From contig CATQHI010000003.1 in NCBI GenBank assembly GCA_958295895.1, forward strand, positions 682,001 through 746,000: 64,000 nt of DNA. The letters are read 5' to 3'. Positions 21,068-32,024 of this stretch are shown piece after piece (within the stretch, counting starts at the first letter, position 1; each line of letters begins with the position of its first letter). A program made the position numbers and the translations under genes. The DNA is from Saprospiraceae bacterium (lineage in GTDB: Bacteria; Bacteroidota; Bacteroidia; Chitinophagales; Saprospiraceae). The notes below the pieces were generated by a model. The model did not search any database. It was given only the letters and a program-made list of their open reading frames with translations, and was not told the DNA's origin.

Positions 21068-23458
21068 CTAAAAGGGGTAGCCAAAGCCAATGACGACCCG
21101 GAGCGATTTGTCCACCGGATCGCCGGGGTACTTTTCCGGGATACGGAAGTTAGCCACGGTTTCCTCGTAGGGGATCTGGAACGGCATGGCTAGATCGAGG
21201 CGAAAGATGAGGAAGGTGAGGTCGAACCGAAAGCCGATACCGGCGTCCATGGCCAGCTCATTGAGAAAGCTCTTCTGCCGGAAGTCCGTATCGAGCGGCT
21301 CGAGTTCCGTCTTGTAGGTCCAGACGTTACCCGCATCGATGAAGGCCGCCACCTCAATGAGGGAGGTGACCTTCTGCCGTAGTTCCACGCTGGATTCCAG
21401 CATCAGGTTACCGTAGCCGCCGAGGGTCAGTAGGTTGTTATTTACGGGGGCGGTACGGCCCGGCCCTAGCTCCCGGGGGTAGAAGCCCCGTAGACTGTTC
21501 GGTCCGCCGACGCTGTAGAGGTCGAAATAGGGGACAATGGCGCGGTCGGAAATCGGGAAAGCCACGCCACCGTGAATGCGACTGGCCAGGGTCAGGCTAC
21601 GGTTAAGCCGCCAGTAGTGCCGTAGATCGGTTTCCAGCTGGGGGTAGATACTACGTACGGTTTCGGCGTCCTCCAGTCCCGGTCCGACCGGAAAGACGTT
21701 GTTGAAGTTCATCGACAGGTACTGCTGCCAGAAGAGATTGTGGGTATCCTCTCCATCGAGCCGGGTGTCGTACGTGAGGGTGTAGTTGGGGGAGTAGACC
21801 ACCATGCGATCGAAGCGGCTCGTCTGCGCCTCCCCATCGCCGGTTCCGCTGACGCCTAGACTACGGGCTATTTCAAGCACCTCGTCATTGCTGATCACCG
21901 GGTTCTGCACCCGTATGTCAAGCGGATTAAGCAGGTGGGTTTTCTTGACGCGGCGTTGCCAGGTGTAGCCGTACTGGGCCCGGAGTTGGAGTAGACTTAC
22001 CCGCTCGGTAGCATCCGGATTGGTCTCTAATATTTCGGCCAGCCCGTCAAGCCCCTGCAGGGTGATCTCCTGGGTGAATTTGTTGAGCGTTAGGGAGAGG
22101 CTTTCCACCTTTGCCCCGAGACTAATCACGGTGCCACTCGACATAACCCGTGGAATCAGCTTTCGCCGCTTCGGCAGCCACAGCCGGGGCACGTTGAGGG
22201 TGGCGGTGAGCCCGTAGGTCCCGGAGGTGGGTACGCGGATCTGGTCCTGATTGCCCAAAAAGACGGCGTAGCTGAAATCTCCTACCAACTTGAACAGCTC
22301 CGCTCCCTGCAGTAGATTGCGGTTGGTGTAGGCCAGCCGGATGTTGGGCCCGACGTACTGCGCGCTATTGTAGGTAAGGCCGAGTTCACCCTCGATGCGC
22401 CGTTTGAGCAGGGGCTGCATAAAGGCATTGAGCACCAGGGTAGAATCCGAACCGGGTACCTCTTCGTAGTCCAGACTGATATAACGAAACGTATTATAGC
22501 TCGCCAGCCGCCGCAGGGTCTTGCGGTGTCGCTCGGGATTGTAGAGGTCGCCGGCCTCCATGGCAAATGCTTCGTCGATAATGCTGGGGCGCAGCGGACA
22601 GTCGATGCAGCGGATGTTTAATCCCCCTGCTTCGGTCAGCGGAAGGCGATCGAGTCGGGCAGTATCTCCCACGTCAAAATTCGGATAGACGTTAACGGCC
22701 GTTATCCGCTGCGGGATCAGGTGCTCGCGTGGAACGTCCGTTTTTAGCTTGGCCAGCAGAGCCACCTTGTGGTCGCCGGTGACGGTATCGGCGAGAAATA
22801 AGAAGTCGTCGTCACTAGCGTAGAAGTAGCCATTATCCTTCAGGGCCTGCCGCCAGCGCTGCCGCTCCGCCTTTACGGCATCCAGATCATAGCGGTCACC
22901 GGGTCGAATGGCCGAGCTAGGCTTGATGCTATCCAGGAGCGTCGCTACGGCCGTGTCGCGCCAGAAATACCGGGTGGAATCTACGGTGTAGGGCGCTCCG
23001 ACGGTGACCGTGTACTTGGCAGTAATTTCCGGTGGGTCCTGTACCGTATCCAGGGTGTAGCTCGCACTATTAGTAAAGTAGCCGTTGTTGCTGGCGCGAT
23101 TTTCGAGCAGGTTGTTGACTGACTCCACCACCGTCTCCTCGAAAAATATAGGTTTCTCGCCCTTTATTTCGTCGGGATCGTCCTCGTACTTCTCCGGCTT
23201 GGCGCGCTTTTTCTCTTCGAATTTGTAGTACCTCCAGATGTTACGGTAGCCGACCAGGGGGATCTTCGTATTGGTAGTCTGATTAAGGGTAGCGAGTAGC
23301 TCCGTTTCGAGCTGCTCGGTGTCGATGCTATCGGCCGCTACCACTTCCAGACTACTACCCTGGTAGAGATACTCGTCGGGAGGCAGGTACTGCGTTACCT
23401 TGCAGCCTAGGCTGGATACGACGAGGAGTACCAGGAGGAGGCGCAGTGGACGCATCAT
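21068..23458 (-). CDS. TamA/BamA-family outer-membrane assembly lipoprotein
   Basis: This Omp85 superfamily protein has 796 residues from the ATG at 23458. The signal MMRPLRLLLVLLVVSSLGCK has lipobox SLGC, and a lipidated N-terminus is typical of the Bacteroidota TamA/BamA-like group. Periplasmic POTRA-like segments fill roughly residues 30-400 (for example the cysteine-containing GGLNIRCIDCPLRPSIIDEA). The C-terminal bacterial surface antigen (D15) barrel follows, with VGGPNSLRGFYPRELGPGR, the conserved RGF motif, and SLRVVIGFGYPF at the end. The start codon overlaps the tamB stop as ATGA, so the two are translationally coupled and should act together in moving proteins or lipids through the envelope. 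Confidence 0.93.
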   Translation of the reverse strand: MMRPLRLLLVLLVVSSLGCKVTQYLPPDEYLYQGSSLEVVAADSIDTEQLETELLATLNQTTNTKIPLVGYRNIWRYYKFEEKKRAKPEKYEDDPDEIKGEKPIFFEETVVESVNNLLENRASNNGYFTNSASYTLDTVQDPPEITAKYTVTVGAPYTVDSTRYFWRDTAVATLLDSIKPSSAIRPGDRYDLDAVKAERQRWRQALKDNGYFYASDDDFLFLADTVTGDHKVALLAKLKTDVPREHLIPQRITAVNVYPNFDVGDTARLDRLPLTEAGGLNIRCIDCPLRPSIIDEAFAMEAGDLYNPERHRKTLRRLASYNTFRYISLDYEEVPGSDSTLVLNAFMQPLLKRRIEGELGLTYNSAQYVGPNIRLAYTNRNLLQGAELFKLVGDFSYAVFLGNQDQIRVPTSGTYGLTATLNVPRLWLPKRRKLIPRVMSSGTVISLGAKVESLSLTLNKFTQEITLQGLDGLAEILETNPDATERVSLLQLRAQYGYTWQRRVKKTHLLNPLDIRVQNPVISNDEVLEIARSLGVSGTGDGEAQTSRFDRMVVYSPNYTLTYDTRLDGEDTHNLFWQQYLSMNFNNVFPVGPGLEDAETVRSIYPQLETDLRHYWRLNRSLTLASRIHGGVAFPISDRAIVPYFDLYSVGGPNSLRGFYPRELGPGRTAPVNNNLLTLGGYGNLMLESSVELRQKVTSLIEVAAFIDAGNVWTYKTELEPLDTDFRQKSFLNELAMDAGIGFRFDLTFLIFRLDLAMPFQIPYEETVANFRIPEKYPGDPVDKSLRVVIGFGYPF

Positions 23459-26400
23459 TGGTTTTTCTTGTTGCTCCACCCGAAGGAATTAAAGTCTTTG
23501 TTGAAGGTGAGGCGGCCCCCGAACCGGACGACGTTGCCCCCCACTAAGACATCGCGGTCCCGGTCGTTGAAGAACTTAAGTCGGAAGGTGCCATCGTCGT
23601 TGATGAGGTACTCGGCGGTGATGTTATCCAGGTAGGTCTGGCCGGTACCCGCCGCATCGTCTGAGTCGTTACCCGCTACACCATCTACACTGATCACCAC
23701 CCGGTCATCAAACAACGTCTTCCGCAGACTTACCCGCAGGTTAGTATTGGTGGTGCCGTCGCTGTCCTGGTAACTGTCCAGACCGAAGTCTAAATCGACG
23801 AAACCGACGTACTGGTTGGCCAGGTTATTGAGGTAGCCACCTACGGCGTTGTTCAACGTGGTGTTAGCCAGGCTGGTACCGTCGCCGCCGCCCTGATCGA
23901 CCAGGGGAATATTAAACCCGCCGAAGGCAAGCAGACGGAAGGTCGTTTCCGTAAGTCGACTGTCGTCCTGGCGCAGCGTCGCCAGCGCATCGTCGATCGT
24001 ACTCAGTCCCAGGTTGCCGTAGGCATCCTCGGGGTACTCCACGTTGGTGGTCAGATTGCTCGAGTTAAGCTCGCCGTTGAGCCCAATGACAACGTAAAAG
24101 GTCTGCTTGCGGCGCAGCGTACTGGCATCCCCCGTACCCTTCCCTAACGTACCCTCCACGAGCGGCAGCGCCGAGGTACGCACTTCGTGGCGGATGGTCA
24201 GATCCAGCGTAGGGTTCTCAATCTCTCCATTGAACACCACGCTGCTACCCGGTACCACCTGAAACTCCTTGTTGATGACCTGGTAAATGAAGTCGTACTG
24301 CCCCTCTACCAGCTCCACCCGTCCGGTGGCGGTCTGACTTCCATCGGGAGCAATTTGCAGGGAAATATTCCCTTGCGCCCGCCCCACGAAGGTCTGGCCG
24401 GTGGTAGGATCTACGACTACGGTCACCCGCAGATTAGGATCCACTTCGAGGTTGAGGGTCAGGTCCAGCCCCGTACGGCTGACCCCCAGAGTATCGTCAG
24501 CCACCAGTTGGGTATCCCGGCGGATGATGTCCGCCCACTGGTACCGCTCCTCAAACTCGATGATGCCCTCATTGTCCACAAAACCGGCACTCGGCACGGT
24601 GTAGACGTAGGTGATATCTGAGCCCTCGTTCGTGGTAGCATCCACTACGATGACGGGCAGGGTGGCGGTACCGCCAATCTCGACCCGGGCATCGACGGAC
24701 ATGTAGCCGTAGTAATCCGGGTTGTCGTCGTCCGTGGAATTGATGGCTATGAAATCATCGGCCACGACGAGCATGTCAAGGTCGATGTCCGTCAGGTCAT
24801 TGAGCAGGATGCTACCGGTCAGGGTAGCATCCCCACCCTTACTATCGTAGATACTAAGTCCGTTCGTGAAGGTGATACGCTGCCCCGTAAAGGTGATCGG
24901 ATTGGTACCCATACGAAAGCGTTCGCCGAGTAGGCTGATGACCAGGCTGGCATCCTCGAAGGCCAGACTACCGTTCATGCGTGGATCCTCAATCGTGCCG
25001 GTGATGGCGAGTTGACCGGCGATGTATCCCTCCGTATGCTGGAGGTAGCCAAGACTGAAGGGCTCGGCGCTGGCGAGCATCAGGCGGTTCACGTCTAGGT
25101 TGATATCCATGGGTCCGTTGAGGGCGTAGGTACCCGTCACGGCCAGGTCGTTACCGGCTTCCTCCAGACCGATGTCCAGCCGGTAAGTCTGCTCGTCGGT
25201 CGTCGTGACATTAGCGGTTAGGTCGCCGATAAGGGTGCCGGTCCAGGAGAGACTATCGATGGTGAGGTTGGTGTGAATCCCCAGATTGGTCATCACGTTA
25301 TCCAAGCCTACGGTACCGTTGAGGGTACCCCCGGCCACCTCCTCTTCGGAAAAGACGAGCCGACTGGGGGTACTCAGCTCAAAATCGTCGAAGGTCACCT
25401 CGACCTGGTTGGGCTCGGTGGTCTCGGCCAGTAGCGCCTGCGATCCGTGGCGCAGGCTGAAGTTATTGATGAGCAAGTTGGGGCCGGCCAGGGCAATGAC
25501 GTTGGAGGCCGGCACGGTCCATACGTCGAAGTTTAGGATCTGCTCCTCCTCTAGGCTCACCGTGAGACTATCGCCAGTCTGGTCGATGTAAGCCCCCAGG
25601 TAGTGGCGCAGGCTGTCCTGCGGGGTGTAGAGTTTGAGCTCAACGAGCAGCTCGTCATTAACGGTCTCACCCGAAATCACGGTGCGGCCCAGCTCGATCT
25701 GCGAATTATAACTTACGTCCGCCCAGTCGGCGTTAAAGTTTAGGGCCACGGTATCGCCGACAGCCTTGAGGTTAAGGCCACGCGCTGCAAGTCCGGCAAA
25801 CTCCAGTTCTTGTAAGTCGAGGTTAAAGAGAAATTCCGGCGCGGCATCGCGGTAAAGCAGTGATATACTCATGGGCGAGAGCTGGGTGAGCCCGTTGATG
25901 AGTCCTCCGGTAAGGACCTGCGGTCGCTTCAGTTTAAAGGTCACGTCCACCGAGTTGCCGTCCTCCACGGGCTCCGGCCGGTCCATCGTTTCATCTACAT
26001 AGCCCACCAGAAACTCCACCATCTTCTGCGGCGTCTTCAGGGGGTCGAAAAAACCAACCACGTCACCATCCATCACGTCCGAGCGCAGATAGATCTCGTT
26101 GTCCCACTGGTGCATAGCCGCCGTTAACAGCACACTATCGACAAAACTGCTGCCGTCCGCTCCCCGCAGAATGAAGTCATCCAGTCGCAGGAAGGCATCC
26201 AGGTCATAGGGGTCGATGCCCTCGCTGCGTGCTACCAGCGAGCCCTCCACATCGAGGCGTTGTTCGGTGATATCCCACTGCTTGAGCTCCAGGTGATCTA
26301 CGTCCACCATAGCCTCCACGAATACCGTGCTGTCGGCATTGATAATGTACCGACCGCTGCCATTAGCCAGGAAGGCCGGGTGCAGAATATCGAACTCGGC

Positions 26401-28749
26401 CGAGTAGCGATTGTCGGACACCAGGGCCGTGAGGTTGACCAGGGAGTCGCCACCGTTTTCGGTCACAAAGGCACTCACCGAAAGATTCATGCTCGGCTCG
26501 AGCTGGCCGGTTACCTGCGCCTGCAAGTCCACCGGGCCTAAGCCTATGGTCTTCAGGGTGTCGCGGAAGCCCCCGGTAAAGAAGTCCGGGATGCGTACGT
26601 TGGTCAGCGTGGCGGTTACATTGGTATACTCCGGGTTGTAGATGCCCTCCAGGTTCCAGTTGCCGTTCGTAGTCTGTACGGGCACGGAAAAGGTGAGGTC
26701 CGTAAGGGAGCCGGATACCCGCGCGTTCTGAATCCGCAGACTGGGAATATTAACGTTGGCCGGCAGCAGGCTATCCGGCAAAATGGCCCGTACGTCCGCG
26801 ATGTTAATGCCCAGATCACTGATCTCCACATCCAGCGCCAGGTTGTCTACGTCCAGGGCGTTGCGCACGTTGCCGTTGATACGGGCGTAGGTGCTATCGC
26901 CCGGCAGGCTGAGCCGCAGGTTAACGTCCAGATTGTCCATCGGACCGATCACCGACCCGCTGCCCCGTAGAAAGTCCGGGATCCGGTAATCCTCGGGGAT
27001 CGACCCTGGCGGCACGTAAGCTAGTATAGTAGCCCTGGTGGCTAGTAGCGTATCTAGGTCGACGTCAAGGCGGGTATTGGGGTAGGTCTTCACGCCATTG
27101 ACGATGCCGCTGGTGCGTACACGACTGTTGAGGCCGTTACCAAATACACGATTTTCCAGGGCATAGAGGTCCAGCTCCAGCCGGTCGTCGTCGTAACTGG
27201 CCGTACCCTCGGCCACGATACGCTTAGGCCAGTCGATGTCGGGGGGCAACGTGCCGGCCGGCAGTAGGGGCAGTAGCGGACCGGGGGTCACGCTCAACTC
27301 CCGCAGCACGAGCCGCCCCCCTACCCGATCGGGATCGAGCACGTTGTGCGCCCGTCCGCTGGCCCGCACCCTGATGCCCGGCCCGTCGATCTGTATCCTA
27401 CCGATATCCATCTGGGCTACCGTACCATCGGCACGCACCGAGAAATTGATCTGCTGGGCTAGATTGCTGCGAATGACCCGTTCGGTTGCCAGCTCCGGAG
27501 CCAGCAGGGCGATGTCCTGAAGTCCAATATGACCGTCGAGTTGTGCCCGGGCCACGAGCTCATCGAGGTTGGCGGCGGCGAAATCATACTTGACCGCGGT
27601 GTTATCACTCCGCAATTCGCTGTTGTTGGTACGCAGCAGAAAGCCCTGTAGCCCGAGGAAAGTAGGATCGTACTCCACGATTCCTTCCGTGCGCAGAATA
27701 GCCAGACCACTCCGCTCCGTGGCGCTCAGTTGCCGCAAATTGAGGTGAAGTGAATCTACGATGTAGGCGATGTCGGTAACTTCAGCCTCTACCTCACGCA
27801 GCGCCAGGTGGTTAAAGTCGATGCCCGGCCCCTCCAGCGCCGGCGCGGGAGTGTCCATGCTCAGCGCGAACTGCCGCAGTTGGAACAGCTGCCCGTTGAA
27901 GGCAAGGCTATCCCCCAGCACCAGGTCGGCGCCTTCGAGGTTGACGTAAGGGAGCTCGGTGGCCAGGTCCAGACTGTCCATCGCCAGTCCCAGCCGGGTA
28001 TCCGAGATCGTGACCCGCCCGGCCGCCAGGTTGATCGGAGCCGTAGTCGTGGCCGTCGTGTCGACCGGAGTGGTCGACCCTCCCAGCCCGATCTGCGCCA
28101 CGGTCCCATCTAGCTCCAGGTAGTCGATATCAAAGTCCATCGTGTTGAGATCGACCTGGTTGATCTCCCCCCCGAGGTGGTTGGCCGTGACGTCCGCGCG
28201 CAGTCCTGCCGGATCGTCCTGGTAGTAGATATCGGCCCGGTCCAGATTTAGCGTAGCCCCCTCTAGATCGATGAGCCAGCCGCCGGAGCTACTGGCCACC
28301 GAATCGGCCTGGGGTGAATCCTTGGCCGCCAGGGTATCCACCGGGGCCAGGGCATCGAGCAGAAAACCGATGTTACTCGTAGAGTCCGTAGTCACCACGT
28401 TGGCGTAAATGTCCTCGATCTCTACGGCGTTGATCGCTACGGTAGAACGGATCAAGCCCCACATGTCCAGCCCCACCCCCAGGTGACCGAGGCGGGCGAT
28501 GGTATCGCCGGCGGGGTTATTGACGTATACGTCGTTGACGTCGATCCGGGAGGGAAACTGTAGGGACAGTTCACCGATGCCGACATCGGTACCCAGGCTC
28601 GTACGGGCGATCTGTTCGACCTGCTGGGTGATCGTGCGCTGCACGAAGGGCAGCTGAATGAGGAGGAAAAGGAGTACCACCAGCCCGAGGAGGGAAACGA
28701 CGAACCAAAAAATGAACCGACCGATTTTCTTCGCTGTACTATTGGCCAA
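23455..28749 (-). CDS. tamB: TamB (translocation and assembly module, AsmA-like) protein
   Basis: This very long protein (1764 residues) has one N-terminal transmembrane segment (FIFWFVVSLLGLVVLLFLL). A huge beta-rich, repetitive periplasmic region follows, with recurring short strands such as VDVTFKLKRP, ITGTIEDPRMNGSLAF and VTFTNGLSIYD-like segments, and a C-terminal DUF490/TamB domain with ATGRVELVEGQYDF and FYVVIGLNGELNSSNL. TamB forms a hydrophobic groove across the periplasm and works with TamA, here coded next with an ATGA overlap; AsmA-like proteins have been tied to lipid transport. The frame is intact over 5.3 kb. The 109 bases before it hold no clear promoter, so it may be co-transcribed with the methyltransferase upstream. 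Confidence 0.94.
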   Translation of the reverse strand: MANSTAKKIGRFIFWFVVSLLGLVVLLFLLIQLPFVQRTITQQVEQIARTSLGTDVGIGELSLQFPSRIDVNDVYVNNPAGDTIARLGHLGVGLDMWGLIRSTVAINAVEIEDIYANVVTTDSTSNIGFLLDALAPVDTLAAKDSPQADSVASSSGGWLIDLEGATLNLDRADIYYQDDPAGLRADVTANHLGGEINQVDLNTMDFDIDYLELDGTVAQIGLGGSTTPVDTTATTTAPINLAAGRVTISDTRLGLAMDSLDLATELPYVNLEGADLVLGDSLAFNGQLFQLRQFALSMDTPAPALEGPGIDFNHLALREVEAEVTDIAYIVDSLHLNLRQLSATERSGLAILRTEGIVEYDPTFLGLQGFLLRTNNSELRSDNTAVKYDFAAANLDELVARAQLDGHIGLQDIALLAPELATERVIRSNLAQQINFSVRADGTVAQMDIGRIQIDGPGIRVRASGRAHNVLDPDRVGGRLVLRELSVTPGPLLPLLPAGTLPPDIDWPKRIVAEGTASYDDDRLELDLYALENRVFGNGLNSRVRTSGIVNGVKTYPNTRLDVDLDTLLATRATILAYVPPGSIPEDYRIPDFLRGSGSVIGPMDNLDVNLRLSLPGDSTYARINGNVRNALDVDNLALDVEISDLGINIADVRAILPDSLLPANVNIPSLRIQNARVSGSLTDLTFSVPVQTTNGNWNLEGIYNPEYTNVTATLTNVRIPDFFTGGFRDTLKTIGLGPVDLQAQVTGQLEPSMNLSVSAFVTENGGDSLVNLTALVSDNRYSAEFDILHPAFLANGSGRYIINADSTVFVEAMVDVDHLELKQWDITEQRLDVEGSLVARSEGIDPYDLDAFLRLDDFILRGADGSSFVDSVLLTAAMHQWDNEIYLRSDVMDGDVVGFFDPLKTPQKMVEFLVGYVDETMDRPEPVEDGNSVDVTFKLKRPQVLTGGLINGLTQLSPMSISLLYRDAAPEFLFNLDLQELEFAGLAARGLNLKAVGDTVALNFNADWADVSYNSQIELGRTVISGETVNDELLVELKLYTPQDSLRHYLGAYIDQTGDSLTVSLEEEQILNFDVWTVPASNVIALAGPNLLINNFSLRHGSQALLAETTEPNQVEVTFDDFELSTPSRLVFSEEEVAGGTLNGTVGLDNVMTNLGIHTNLTIDSLSWTGTLIGDLTANVTTTDEQTYRLDIGLEEAGNDLAVTGTYALNGPMDINLDVNRLMLASAEPFSLGYLQHTEGYIAGQLAITGTIEDPRMNGSLAFEDASLVISLLGERFRMGTNPITFTGQRITFTNGLSIYDSKGGDATLTGSILLNDLTDIDLDMLVVADDFIAINSTDDDNPDYYGYMSVDARVEIGGTATLPVIVVDATTNEGSDITYVYTVPSAGFVDNEGIIEFEERYQWADIIRRDTQLVADDTLGVSRTGLDLTLNLEVDPNLRVTVVVDPTTGQTFVGRAQGNISLQIAPDGSQTATGRVELVEGQYDFIYQVINKEFQVVPGSSVVFNGEIENPTLDLTIRHEVRTSALPLVEGTLGKGTGDASTLRRKQTFYVVIGLNGELNSSNLTTNVEYPEDAYGNLGLSTIDDALATLRQDDSRLTETTFRLLAFGGFNIPLVDQGGGDGTSLANTTLNNAVGGYLNNLANQYVGFVDLDFGLDSYQDSDGTTNTNLRVSLRKTLFDDRVVISVDGVAGNDSDDAAGTGQTYLDNITAEYLINDDGTFRLKFFNDRDRDVLVGGNVVRFGGRLTFNKDFNSFGWSNKKNQ

Positions 28750-28858
28750 AGGGAGAGATACTTAGACTGAGGGGTATCAGAGGGTAACCCCCCGCATTAG
28801 GTAGTGTTCGCGGTGCGCGGACCCGCAAGCGATGCTTCGGCAAGGTAGGTGGCACAAA

Positions 28859-30046
<1,188 letters not shown>

Positions 30047-30214
30047 GCGGCGAAGGTAAGGGCTCCAGTGCGGCAGACCGGAAGCTAAGCTACCAGGCTC
30101 GGCATACGCCAGGCGGGCCCGTCACCGTTACTCCACTGTATCCACTGTTTTATGCAACGGAATGCGCGCCTCGGTCGCTTATACGACGACGCCAGCTTTC
30201 CCCAGGACCCACTC

Positions 30215-30856
30215 ATGAAAATACCTTTCCCCGCCCTGCTGTGTTGTCTGCCATTTGTACTCCTTACCCGCTGCTCTACCGCAGCCGAGTCGGTCGATTA
30301 CTTACTGGGCATTGGCCAGCTCGAACTAAGTCTGGCACCCATTACGGAACTGCCCACCACACCCGCAGAACAAATCGTGCTTACGGTAGCCGATATCCGG
30401 CTCGATGGGGCATCCTTACCGGATTTTCGCCGCAAAACCGTCACCTGGGGGGCGGCGGGGTCGCAGGGTGCAACCATCCTGTACAGTGGCGAGCTTGCCT
30501 CGGGCGACTACCAGTTGATCGAGCTCGTACTCGACCCGGGCACCGACGATCAGGGGAGCGGTCCGGGCTGCTACGTGCTGAACAGCAAGGGGGAAAAGCA
30601 GCCCCTGGACCTGGCCGCCCGCGGGGTGCTGAGGGTTCCTACGCGCACACTTACCGTGGCGCGCAACGAATACGTGCGCGGTCGACTCAGCTTCGACCTG
30701 CAACGCGCCCTAGAGGTACAGCCCGCCGCAGACGGCGGCTACCGGTTGCAGGCCAACTCCTGGAGTAAGCAGTGGGCCAGTTATCAGGCGCAGGACCCCC
30801 AGCACGTGGCCGTACACCAGAAGGTGCAGGACGTGGGGGCCCGGATCGCCGAATAG
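30215..30856 (+). CDS. DUF4382-like lipoprotein
   Basis: The ATG at 30215 gives MKIPFPALLCCLPFVLLTRC, a lipoprotein signal with LLTRC before Cys 20. An in-frame start exists 63 bases upstream but would bury the signal. The mature region has the DUF4382-like pattern: LELSLAPITELP, TVADIRLDGASLPDF, SGELASGDYQLIELVLDPGT, a loop with GSGPGCYVLNSKGEKQPLDL, and GRLSFDLQRALEV followed by GGYRLQANSW. Such proteins are exported, probably calcium- or ligand-binding beta-sandwich proteins of unknown role. The domain name is a pattern judgement. It ends 15 bases before the FAD oxidoreductase, with CCGAA/TTCGG (30849-30861) around its stop codon. Confidence 0.65.
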   Translation: MKIPFPALLCCLPFVLLTRCSTAAESVDYLLGIGQLELSLAPITELPTTPAEQIVLTVADIRLDGASLPDFRRKTVTWGAAGSQGATILYSGELASGDYQLIELVLDPGTDDQGSGPGCYVLNSKGEKQPLDLAARGVLRVPTRTLTVARNEYVRGRLSFDLQRALEVQPAADGGYRLQANSWSKQWASYQAQDPQHVAVHQKVQDVGARIAE

Positions 30857-30871
30857 TTCGGTTATTGCAGC

Positions 30872-31888
30872 ATCAAGTACCTCATCATCGGACAGGGCCT
30901 GGCCGGGACGCTGATCGGCTACCGGCTGTACCGGGCGGGGCATGACGTAGACTACGTGGATGCCCCCGCTCAGACTGCGGCAAGTACCGTTGCGGCCGGT
31001 ATTATCAACCCCATTACCGGACGGCGTTTCGTGCGCAGTTGGCGCTTCGGCGCGCTCATGCAGGAGGCCCGGCTGCTCTACGGGCAGTTGGAACGGGAAT
31101 TAGGGGTGACGCTGTGGTACGACACCCCCCTCGTGCGCACCCTGTTCAACCGCGGGGAGCAGAACGACTGGCTGGCCCGGGGGGGTGACCAGGGTTACGC
31201 CGAGTACCTCGAGGACACTCCCCCGCTGGGCAACATTCCCGAGCTCACCTATCCTGCCTTCGCCTACGGAGGGGTACGGCAAACCGCCCGGGTGGACCTT
31301 GCCGCCCTGACGGCTGCCTACCGGGCCTGGTTACGGAAGCGTAATTGCCTAGGCGAGCAGCCCTTTGATTACGGCCAGCTTCCCCCGGGCTACGACCGCT
31401 ACGTGTTCTGCGAGGGGTGGAGGGTACGGGACAACCCCTACTTCGGCCACCTACCCCGCGGGGGAACCAAGGGAGAGGCGCTGCTGGTGCGCCCCGACGG
31501 GCCGCTGCTCGACCGCATGCTGAAACACCGCGTGTTTTTAGTACCCCTGGCCGACCGGGGGAGCTACTGGGTGGGTGCCAGTAGCGCAAATCAGTTCACC
31601 GATGATGCCGCCAGTCCGGCTACGGAAAAGTACCTGGCCGATCGTCTACGGGAGGTACTTCGCCTACCCTTTACCGTCGAGGCGCACCTAGCCGCCGTGC
31701 GGCCAACGGTACGGGACCGCCGGATGATTATCGGCACCCACCCTACCCATCCGCAACTCATTATTTTCAATGGGCTCGGTACGAAGGGGGCGAGTCTGGC
31801 CCCCCTCGGTAGCCGCTGGCTGTTCGATCACCTGGAAACCGGAGCACCGATACTACCCGAAGTCGACAGCCAACGCTTTGCTCCCTAA
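30872..31888 (+). CDS. FAD-dependent oxidoreductase (DAO family)
   Basis: The dinucleotide-binding motif KYLIIGQGLAGTLIGYRLY, acidic end DVDYVD, and STVAAGIINPITGRRFVRSW show an N-terminal FAD fold of the D-amino-acid oxidase type. The C-terminal end HPQLIIFNGLGTKGASLAPL is the second FAD-binding part. The substrate is unknown. The start is a puzzle. The homologous start MKYLIIGQG would fall at 30872, but the codon there is ATC. No ATG, GTG or TTG occurs in frame between the TAG at 30854 and 30872; the first standard start in frame is an internal CTG or the GTG at 30956, which would delete the FAD motif. A base error (ATG read as ATC) or an unusual start are the options. Confidence 0.84.
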   Translation: MKYLIIGQGLAGTLIGYRLYRAGHDVDYVDAPAQTAASTVAAGIINPITGRRFVRSWRFGALMQEARLLYGQLERELGVTLWYDTPLVRTLFNRGEQNDWLARGGDQGYAEYLEDTPPLGNIPELTYPAFAYGGVRQTARVDLAALTAAYRAWLRKRNCLGEQPFDYGQLPPGYDRYVFCEGWRVRDNPYFGHLPRGGTKGEALLVRPDGPLLDRMLKHRVFLVPLADRGSYWVGASSANQFTDDAASPATEKYLADRLREVLRLPFTVEAHLAAVRPTVRDRRMIIGTHPTHPQLIIFNGLGTKGASLAPLGSRWLFDHLETGAPILPEVDSQRFAP

Positions 31889-32024
31889 TTGTGAAACAAT
31901 ACAACAATTTTCGGTCCGCTTTGACGAAATGCCGGTAGTTTGCCCCGCGTCGTCTGACATGTGAGAACTTATTCCCCATTTTCTAGTTGGGAACGCATAG
32001 TTTCGACCCTCATAATTCAGCCGA

